28,911 nt of DNA from Reclinomonas americana ATCC 50394 (Eukaryota > Jakobida > Jakobea > Jakobida): NCBI GenBank assembly GCA_048213135.1, contig PS015115.1, forward strand, positions 69,370 through 98,280. The letters run 5' to 3'. The position numbers and the translations under genes were made by a program. The notes beneath the pieces are model-generated. The model was not told the DNA's origin and did no database searches. It was given only the letters and a program-made list of their open reading frames with translations. Below, in pieces: positions 18,300 to 26,545 of the stretch; within the stretch, counting starts at the first letter, position 1; each line of letters starts with the position of its first letter.

Positions 18300-18632
18300 A
18301 TGGGCTCGTGCCGATCGGTTCCCTTTGTGCAATCATCGTCGTCGCAAAAGTCGACCATGACAACGTCGCTGACTCCAGTGACAACAACAACAACAACAAC
18401 AATGAGAGGAGGAGTGGTGCATCCGTTTGCGGAGAGTTGCGTGTGTGTGAGAGTGAGAGTGAGTGTGAGTGAGAGAGTGGTTGTTCAGTCGACTGTCAAT
18501 CATGACCATTGGTGGTGGTCGAGGGTGAGGGTGACGAGTGGGCAGGCGAGTGTGTGCTTGTGTAGATGTGTGTGACGGGCGAGAGCGTGACGAGCAGGCG
18601 ACTCGGGCGCACTTTCATTGCGAACTCGGTCA

Positions 18633-18673
<41 letters not shown>

Positions 18674-19084
18674 ACGCTCGCTCGCTCACTTTCTCGCTCT
18701 CTCTCTCTCTCTCTCTTTGTCTGTCTGTGACTGTGCTCGTTCATTAGTTGTTGTGATGACTTGGTGGTGGTCGTGTGGCAGCGAGTGAGGGTGGCGGGCG
18801 AGTGAGTGCTTGTGTCGATGTGTAAGGGAGAGAGCTTGACGAGCTGACTCGGTCGCTTACTCACTCTCTCTCTCATTCACTCCTCACACACACTCGCTCA
18901 CTTTCTCGCTCTCTCTCTCTCTCTCTCTCTCTGTGACCGTGCTCGTTCATTAGTTGTTGTGATGACTTGGTGGTCGAGGGTGAGAGTGGCAGGCGTGTGT
19001 GCTTATGTCGATGTGCACGGGAGAGAGCTTGACGAGCTGACTCGGGCACTCTTTCTTTTCGAACTTGTTCATTGTCTCCTCACT

Positions 19085-19134
<50 letters not shown>

Positions 19135-22100
19135 CGTTCACACCATCTCACTCGCTTCGTGTGTATGTGTGTGTGTATATGTGCGCTTGACGATCTTGCG
19201 ACTCGGGCACAAACTCAATGTCATTTACTCTCTCTCTCTGCTCTCTATGTCTCCCGGAGAGTGCGATTACTTGGCTCTTTGGTTGTTCTTTTGGTCACTA
19301 TGATTGCTGGAGAACAGCACCTCTTCTGGTGTCCTTCCTTGTGTGTATCCGAGAGAGTTGTGCTTTCCGATCTGCCGAAGAGAGTCAGTGTGCATTCATT
19401 GGTTGCAGTCATCCTCTCTTACCCGCACTTGCCAGTCGCTACTGCTCTCACTCGGCGCGCCTCCCTCCTCTCTCTCTCCCTCTCTCTCCTTCTCTCTCCC
19501 TCACCCACCTTCTCTCTCCCCCTTCGCCCCCTTCTCCCCTTCTCCCCCTTCCCTTCTCCTCCCTTCTCTTTCTCCCCCTTCTCCCCCTTCCCTTCTCCTC
19601 CTTCTCCCTTTTCCTCACCTCCCCTTCTTCCCCCCTCCCCCACAGGCCCCTCTCACCGCCCCCGCACCACGCCCTCCCGCCTCCCCGCACACCGCACGCC
19701 CACCGCCTTTGCACCACCACCTCAACTGGAGGACAAGACCTCGGCGGCCTACTACGCCGGCGCCGTGACCACCGACGACGATGGTGAGGAAGGGGAGGAG
19801 GAGGAGGACGACGTGTTTCTGTTCGCCGAGGCCGAAGTCAAGGAGCTGGAGCGGAGGCGAGCGATCGCACAGAATGACGACGACGATGATGTGGATGACG
19901 ACGACGATGATGATGATGATGATGACGACGAAGATGAGGCGATGGCAGAGTTGATTCGTGCCGGCATGTCGCGACGCAGTCACATGAATGCGGCGTTGCG
20001 AAAGGGTGTGCTGGAGGCACCGGTGGCGATGCCGACTGCGGCGCAGGTGGACGTGTTTGCTGGCGAGATGCGCACACCGCCGGCGAATCGTCGAGGACGT
20101 CGAAAGTTCAACGCAGCCTCGCCCGCAGGTGTGGCGACGACGACCACCACCACCACCACGACAACTGTCGCCGCTGCAATGTCGGCTGCAGGTGTGCCCT
20201 CCTCACGCCGGCGGCATCCCTTCAATGTGGGTGCTGGCGGTGCGGCGGCAGGTGCCATTCGTGTGGGTCGTGGCGGCGGCGGCGAGGCATCGTCGTCCGA
20301 TGCCGACGATGAGGAGAGCTCTCGACGGGAGTCGCTGGGCACGATTATCAGCGACAGTGAGGAGGGTGACGGCGGCAGCCGTGGCTCGGTGATTGACGAC
20401 GAGCTGAGTTTGAACATTCCGGCGTCGGCCGAGGGCACCACGACCGACGACGACGTCGAAGAAGAAGACGACGACGATGATGACGAGAGCGACGGATTCG
20501 GCTACGGTGGTGGTGGTGGTGTTGCTGTTGGCGGCGGTGTTGTCAAGGGCAGTGGTCTCCGTGGTCGCCGCGATTATTTCACCCTGGATAGGCGGTTGCG
20601 CGATTTTGTGGGCCGACCGCGTGAGCCGGAAGACGCTGACGGTGGCGTTGGTGGTGGTGGTGGTGGTGGTGGGAACGACGAGGATGCCGTCAGCCACGAA
20701 GACGACAACTCGCAGCTGGAGGAGGAGGACGAGGTGGGCGAGGAGGTGGAGGACGACAAGGACGACAGCCGTGGCGGCAAGCAACCGCGCGGCCCGAAGT
20801 GGCAGCACGACGCGTCGCCGCGTGCGGTCAGCTCGACACGCGCACAGCAGGCACGTAGGACCCGTCGGATGCAGTCACACAGTCGGCGCAACTCTGCCGT
20901 GTTTGCCGATCGATTGCAGCAGGTGGGCGAGTCGATTCATGAGGAGGTGAGTTGGGGAAAAGGGGAGGGGGATAGGGGAAGGAGGAGGGAGACGGAAATG
21001 AGGAAGGAGGGAGAGGAGCCCAAGCATAATGANNNNNNNNNNNNNNNNNNNNAACGACACGACCCCGCCGACTCGTCGCTGCTGGCGGGTGTGGAGCATC
21101 CGGAGGCGTTTGAGCGGTCACCCTCGCAGTCGTCCATGTTCCCGCCTTCGGTGGCCGCCGCCTCCAATTCGCCCGACTCGGAGCGCGCACTGTCTGCGTT
21201 CCGTCGCCAACTCTCCGAGACCTCGTCGCATGGCGGCGCCGCGTGGGTGCTGGAAGAGGCGCTGATTCCGCCCATGAAGTCCACCGACACGGTCAGGGTG
21301 CTCAAGCAGAACGGCTACAAGACGGTGAACGAGTACGTGTTGCTGCACCGACTCGGTCGCGGCGCCTACGGCAAGGTGTCGCTGGCCCTCAACAGTGTGA
21401 CTCGCCAGAAATTCGTTGCGTCTTTTTTCTACACCACCACCGCCCCTCGCTCTTGCCAAGTCTCTTACGTTTGTATGCAGGCCATCAAAGTGTGCTCAAA
21501 GCACCTGCTGCGCACGGCCAAGTTCGGCCACAGCACCGAAGAGGCAATGGATGCGCTGCTGCAAGAGATGACGATTATGAAGAATCTGCAGCATCCGAAT
21601 GTGGTCAAGCTGTTCGAGACAATCAACTCTCCCACGCACGACAAGCTGTTCCTGGGTGAGTGTGTGCGCCCCCGATGTGGAGAGTGTAGTATAATCTCCA
21701 TCGGCTCATCGTACACACAGTGATGGAGTTTGTGGAGCGCGGACCGGTGATGCGACTCAAGCCGTCCCTGGACTCGGACGATCCGCCGATTCACGAGGAC
21801 CTGGCGCGCAAGTACATGATTGATCTGATCGAGGGCGTCTCCTTCCTGCACGAGCACGGCATTGTGCATCGCGACATCAAGCCCGACAATCTGCTCATTT
21901 CGGACCAGAATGTGCTGAAGATCTCCGATTTCGGTGTCAGTGTGTCGTATGGGTTGTCCGATGTGACGAGCGTGCAGGCGGGGACCTCGGCGTTTTTGTC
22001 CCCGGAGGCGTTGCACAGTTGAGTGCGGAAGGGGGAAGGGGGGGCAAGGGGAAGAGATTGAGAAAGGGGGAGGATAGGGGAAGGGAAGGATCTCTCAGAA

Positions 22101-24581
22101 GAGTGTGGTGAGAGAGAGAGAGGGAGAGCATTACTCGAATGGAGATCTAGAAATGCTTGATCTGTATTTTTGACGTGCAGAAGCACGGAGGCATGTGTGT
22201 GTGAGAGAGAGATGGGGGAAGGAGAAGATGAGTGTTTGGGTTTGACGACGGGTTAGTTACTCCTTCTCTCAGAAGGAAACAGAGGTATGAGAGAGAATAC
22301 GAAACACAGGAATGGAGAAATCCTGTGCATTCGACTTCTACAGGAGATGAAGAAAATACTTGTTCTATCTTCCATCGCGCAGGTGAGAACAGGAGGCGTA
22401 TACTGAGAGAGAGTGAGAGAGAGGGAAGGAGAGGATGAGCTCGGGATTGACGATTGCAACTTTCTCTCGAAAGAAGACGAAGAATGCTCTGTCTTTCTTT
22501 TTCACATCAAGCAGGAGAGGAAGAACAGAAGCCGTGTATGTTTGTGTGTGAGAGAGAAGGAGAGACGATACTTTCTTTCGTGTGTGTACCTGTGGTTCAT
22601 GCTTCGTTAAAAGAAAGCGATAGTGGGTAGTGATTGTGCAAGATCTGGGAGGTTCCGTGTAACAAGTTTGACTCTAAGACCTTGGCAGCCTTGTTGATAT
22701 CTATTGCTTCGTATTCCTGTGGCAGCAGACTTTTTGCATACTTTGATTTCGCACCCTCGGGCTTTCTTCTGTCCTGTCCTTCTCAAGTCGTACCATCGTG
22801 TTTCAATGTGTCTTCCCGCTTGGCTGTCCCCTTCGATTCCAGCATTTGCTTTTCTTCCTTCCTATCTTCCCCCCTTCGCTTCCCCTTTTGCTTCCCCCCT
22901 TTGCTTCCCCCTTTCGCTCTCCCCCTTTTGCTCTCCCCCTTCGCTTCCCCCCTTCGCTTCCCCCCTTCGCTTCCCCCCTTCGCTTCCCCCCTTCGCTTNN
23001 NNNNNNNNNNNNNNNNNNNNNNNNNNNNNNNNNNNNNNNNNNNNNNNNNNNNNNNNNNNNNNNNNNNNNNNNNNNNNNNNNNNNNNNNNNNNNNNNNNNN
23101 NNNNNNNNNNNNNNNNNNNNNNNNNNNNNNNNNNNNNNNNNNNNNNNNNNNNNNNNNNNNNNNNNNNNNNNNNNNNNNNNNNNNNNNNNNNNNNNNNNNN
23201 NNNNNNNNNNNNNNNNNNNNNNNNNNNNNNNNNNNNNNNNNNNNNNNNNNNNNNNNNNNNNNNNNNNNNNNNNNNNNNNNNNNNNNNNNNNNNNNNNNNN
23301 NNNNNNNNNNNNNNNNNNNNNNNNNNNNNNNNNNNNNNNNNNNNNNNNNNNNNNNNNNNNNNNNNNNNNNNNNNNNNNNNNNNNNNNNNNNNNNNNNNNN
23401 NNNNNNNNNNNNNNNNNNNNNNNNNNNNNNNNNNNNNNNNNNNNNNNNNNNNNNNNNNNNNNNNNNNNNNNNNNNNNNNNNNNNNNNNNNNNNNNNNNNN
23501 NNNNNCCCCCTTCGCTTCCCCCTTCACTTCCCCCTTCTCTTCCCCCTCCTCTTCCTCCTCCTCTTCCCCCCTTCTCTTCCCCCGTTCGCTTCCCCCTTTG
23601 CCTCCCCCCTTTGCTTCCCCCCCTTTGCTTCCCCTTTCTCCTTCCCCTTTCCCCTTCCCCTTCCCTCGTTCCCCCCTTTCTCCTTTCCTTTGCTAATTTC
23701 CCTTTCCCTTGTGGGCAGGTGGCCAACCCTACTCCACCGTCAAGGCCGATATTTGGGCAATGGGCGTCAGCCTCTTTGTCATGCTGTTCGGGCGGTGCCC
23801 GTTTGTGGGCAAGACGGAGCACCTGACGCATCGCGCCATCAAGCAGTGCCAAGTCAAGTACCCCGTCGGCCTGGTGACCGACATTTGTGTCGATTTCATG
23901 TCGGGCATTCTCACCCCCGATGTCGAGCGTCGCCTGTCGCTAGACGACATGCGGCGGCATCCGTGGATCTCCGGTTATGTGGCCGTGGACTTTGGTTTGG
24001 CGGATCCGCTGCCGGACATGCCGTGGGGACCCGTGGAGGAGTTGGAGTTGGAGCCGAGCACATGGGTGAGTGGTGTGGGAGAAAGGGTGAGGAGTGTTGA
24101 AGTCTTTTTCTCATCAACCTCGTGCAGCAACAAGCGCACGAAAAGCTGCTGGCGCGCATTGAGGCCACGCGCGACTACTACATGGATCGGCGCACCCGTG
24201 CGGCTGCGGATGCCACCGAGGGCGGCAACTTGTCGTCGACATCGGCATCGTCACGCCAGTCTCCTGGCCCGAGCGCACGTGGTGTTCTAGGCCGCGCCGT
24301 GTCGCGCAGTTTGTCGCGCACCCCGCCGCAGCGACGAGCCTCGGCCACCGCTGCCGTGGGACGACCGTCGCCCTACCACCATCAGCACCACCATTATCAG
24401 TACCAGCAGTACCCGCCGCCGCCAATGCTGTTGCAGTACGGCGATGCCGCCACGACGCCGTCCATGTCGCCGCGCTCCACCTCCACCACGCCACCAGCTG
24501 GTGCCCTGCCGTCGTCGGCCATCATGAACCGCCAGCGATCGGACTCGTTGGGTGGACCGGCGCAGGCGCTGCATCACGACG
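18300..24581 (+). CDS. CaMKK/Elm1-like serine/threonine protein kinase with predicted N-terminal acylation (3' end in gap)
   Basis: Exons: 18300-18435; 19646-20946; an exon starting in or next to the gap and running from about 21053 to 21414; 21481-21655; 21721-22017; 23719-24065; 24128 into the gap at 24582. All phases fit. Exon 1 begins MGSCRS, matching the N-myristoylation consensus (Gly2, Ser6) with Cys4 available for palmitoylation. Exon 2 is disordered, with Asp/Glu runs near residue 130, poly-Thr and Gly-rich stretches. The kinase domain shows the Gly loop LGRGAYGKV, AIKV lysine, HRDIKPDN, ISDFG, AGTSAFLSPEAL and ADIWAMGVSLFVMLFGRCPF. VMEFVERGPVM and the segment between AIKV and the helix C Glu point to the CaMKK/Elm1/Sak1 group, which phosphorylates AMPK- or CaMK-type kinases. 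No calmodulin-binding helix was identified after HPWISGYV. A Ser/Pro/His-rich tail follows. Confidence 0.85.
18436..19645 (+). repeat. Kinase intron 1: tandem ~206-bp repeats with CA and CT microsatellites
   Basis: A 1,210-nt intron (GTTGCGTG donor, CCCCCACAG acceptor). About three tandem copies start near 18500, 18733 and 18939. They share GTGCTCGTTCATTAGTTGTTG (the last two), GATGACTTGGTGG, TGTGCTT(G/A)TGT(C/A)GATGTG and GAGAGAGCTTGACGAGCTGACTCGG. Each is followed by CT and CA dinucleotide runs, the longest (CA)n at about 19089-19131. The end of the intron (19460-19640) is pure pyrimidine with CTTCTCCCC units. Confidence 0.7.
22018..23718 (+). repeat. Kinase intron with (CTTCGCTTCCCCC)n tandem repeat (includes N run 22999-23505)
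   Basis: A 1.7-kb intron interrupts the kinase domain just after AFLSPEALHS. Its donor is GTTGAGTG. The left part (22018-22850) has mixed sequence with GA runs and no credible exon. From about 22865 a 12-13-bp unit, CTTCGCTTCCCCC, is tandemly repeated into and out of a 507-N run. The acceptor GTGGGCAG at 23718 restores the frame (S-GGQPYSTVKADIWAMG). Confidence 0.7.
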
Positions 24582-25195
24582 NNNNNNNNNNNNNNNNNNN
24601 NNNNNNNNNNNNNNNNNNNNNNNNNNNNNNNNNNNNNNNNNNNNNNNNNNNNNNNNNNNNNNNNNNNNNNNNNNNNNNNNNNNNNNNNNNNNNNNNNNNN
24701 NNNNNNNNNNNNNNNNNNNNNNNNNNNNNNNNNNNNNNNNNNNNNNNNNNNNNNNNNNNNNNNNNNNNNNNNNNNNNNNNNNNNNNNNNNNNNNNNNNNN
24801 NNNNNNNNNNNNNNNNNNNNNNNNNNNNNNNNNNNNNNNNNNNNNNNNNNNNNNNNNNNNNNNNNNNNNNNNNNNNNNNNNNNNNNNNNNNNNNNNNNNN
24901 NNNNNNNNNNNNNNNNNNNNNNNNNNNNNNNNNNNNNNNNNNNNNNNNNNNNNNNNNNNNNNNNNNNNNNNNNNNNNNNNNNNNNNNNNNNNNNNNNNNN
25001 NNNNNNNNNNNNNNNNNNNNNNNNNNNNNNNNNNNNNNNNNNNNNNNNNNNNNNNNNNNNNNNNNNNNNNNNNNNNNNNNNNNNNNNNNNNNNNNNNNNN
25101 NNNNNNNNNNNNNNNNNNNNNNNNNNNNNNNNNNNNNNNNNNNNNNNNNNNNNNNNNNNNNNNNNNNNNNNNNNNNNNNNNNNNNNNNNNNNNNN
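24582..25195. other. Sequence gap (614 N) between two convergent genes
   Basis: The plus-strand kinase enters the gap from the left and a minus-strand gene from the right, so both stop codons and both 3' ends should lie within these N. Nothing can be said about the gap content. Confidence 0.8.
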
Positions 25196-26093
25196 AGTCG
25201 TCCGCCGTGCCCCACCGCCGCGCCGAGCAGTACGCCACAATATGCTCCGGATCGAGGTGCTTCGACACCAATTCAATGTCGGCGTCCCACACGGCACGCA
25301 CCACCACTTGCTCGTAATGCTCCGGTCGCAACTCCGCCGGCACTCGCGTGCCACAAAATCCCACAAACCACTGTTCTTGTTGCTGTTCGTCCTTGGCAGA
25401 CAAGTGTCGCGCTGCGGCCTCGGCGCCTCCAGGAAAGATCACACGTGCAGCATCGCCGGCGATCGCACTCTCCGTGTCGGCGGCATAGGTGGCATCGCCG
25501 TGCAGCACGCGATCGCGCGTGAGTTGCCAGTGCGCCACATCCGTATGTTCGGAGGTGCCGGATTGGAGGAGGGCTGTCGCGCGGACGTAATCGAGAATGG
25601 CTTGCAGGAAGAGCACGTCGTTGGCCACGGCGTCGGGTGCGAGAGGGTACGAAGAGGAAGAGGACGAGACATCCATGGCGCGCGCTTGCGTGAGTTGTTG
25701 GAGAGAGGACGAGGACAACTATTGCAAGCTTCAATAAAGAGTAAAACTGTCACAGCAGCAACGAGCCCATTGACTCGCTGCCGCTGGTCTGGAAAAGAGA
25801 GGGTGGTGGTGGGGGGAGACCGCGTCGAGAGGACGGGAAACCGCGTCCGCTCTTGCTGGAACGTCGCGAAGTGCTGCTGCCGCTGCTCGAGCCCGACGGA
25901 CTCGGTGCGTCGCCCACCGAGGATGGTGCGGCCGGTGGTGGGGCCATGGCGAGAGGCAGAGGCGGAGGCATGAGAATGGCGTCGGCAGCATTGGTGTTGG
26001 CCGATGGCAGACTGCCGAGGGAGGTGTTGTTGCTGAGAATGGCGGTGCAGCTGCGATAGCGGGTCGGGTGCGGAGGATGCATGGCGGCGAGGG
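25196..26093 (-). CDS. Unidentified Ser/Pro-rich protein, both ends in gaps, two very short introns
   Basis: On the minus strand 26093-25842 encodes a disordered Pro/Ser/Ala-rich region (SNNTSLGSLPSANTNAADAI, GSSSGSSTSRRSSKSGR); an ATG at 26082 is a possible start. A 53-nt intron (GTTTCCCG...TTTTCCAG, 25841-25789), a 26-nt exon (25788-25763, DQRQRVNGL) and a 44-nt intron (GTTGCTGC...GCAATAG, 25762-25719) join it in phase to 25718-25196. The last part encodes LSSSSLQQLTQARAMDVSS, PDAVANDVLFLQAILDYVRA, EQQQEQWFVGFCGTRVP and VVVRAVWDADIELVSKHLD, a folded and partly helical region that I do not recognise. The alternative is two genes: one ending at TGA 25752-25750 and one starting at ATG 25676. 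The single-gene model is preferred because both introns fit in phase and use donors of the GTT type seen elsewhere. Confidence 0.45.
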
Positions 26094-26238
26094 NNNNNNN
26101 NNNNNNNNNNNNNNNNNNNNNNNNNNNNNNNNNNNNNNNNNNNNNNNNNNNNNNNNNNNNNNNNNNNNNNNNNNNNNNNNNNNNNNNNNNNNNNNNNNNN
26201 NNNNNNNNNNNNNNNNNNNNNNNNNNNNNNNNNNNNNN

Positions 26239-26468
26239 GGTCTAACTTGGTGGTGCTGCGTGGCGGGCAGGAGAGCATCGAGACGTGGGCGCGCACGCCG
26301 GCACACATGGATGTGGTCACACAGTGGGCGCCGCAGTTCTATCACTCGGTGCGCCTGCATCGGCTGTGTGGCGACGCCGCAGATGCCAGTGCGTTGCATG
26401 TGCGTCGCACGTTGCAGCTCGAGTATCGGGCCGGCGAGATTGCGCACCGACAGGTGCATCTGTGGTGA
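26239..26468 (+). CDS. Unidentified protein, 3' fragment after a gap
   Basis: A 76-codon frame with clear coding composition (GTG, CTG, CGC, GCC codons) runs from the gap to TGA 26466-26468. Residues include SNLVVLRGGQESIETWA, VVTQWAPQFYHSVRLHRL and ALHVRRTLQLEYRAGE, ending HLW. The motif R-R-T-L-Q-L-x8-9-H-x-x-x-W loosely recalls the part of protein tyrosine phosphatases before WPD, but no catalytic Cys motif is present, so I do not assign a function. The last codons read TG|GTGAGA, so a donor may lie here instead of a stop. Continuing rightward would run antisense to the PH gene, whose stop codon is 77 bp away. The 5' part would be in or beyond a 145-N gap whose other side is coded on the opposite strand. 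Confidence 0.4.
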
Positions 26469-26545
26469 GACGCGCCACCACCACCACCACCGCCACACAA
26501 CAAAGTGTACATGTAATAATCTTGCGTGCACCACACAAATGCCCT

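Noticed and set aside
18141-18575. 144-codon frame starting 5' of the kinase exon 1
   Set aside because: Only the part from ATG 18300 to 18435 looks coding. Upstream is an AT/T-rich leader and downstream is a GT/GA repeat in the intron.
25733-25738. Plus-strand AATAAA as the kinase polyadenylation signal
   Set aside because: The intervening sequence codes on the minus strand and the signal lies in a predicted minus-strand intron. The kinase 3' end is more likely in the gap 24582-25195.
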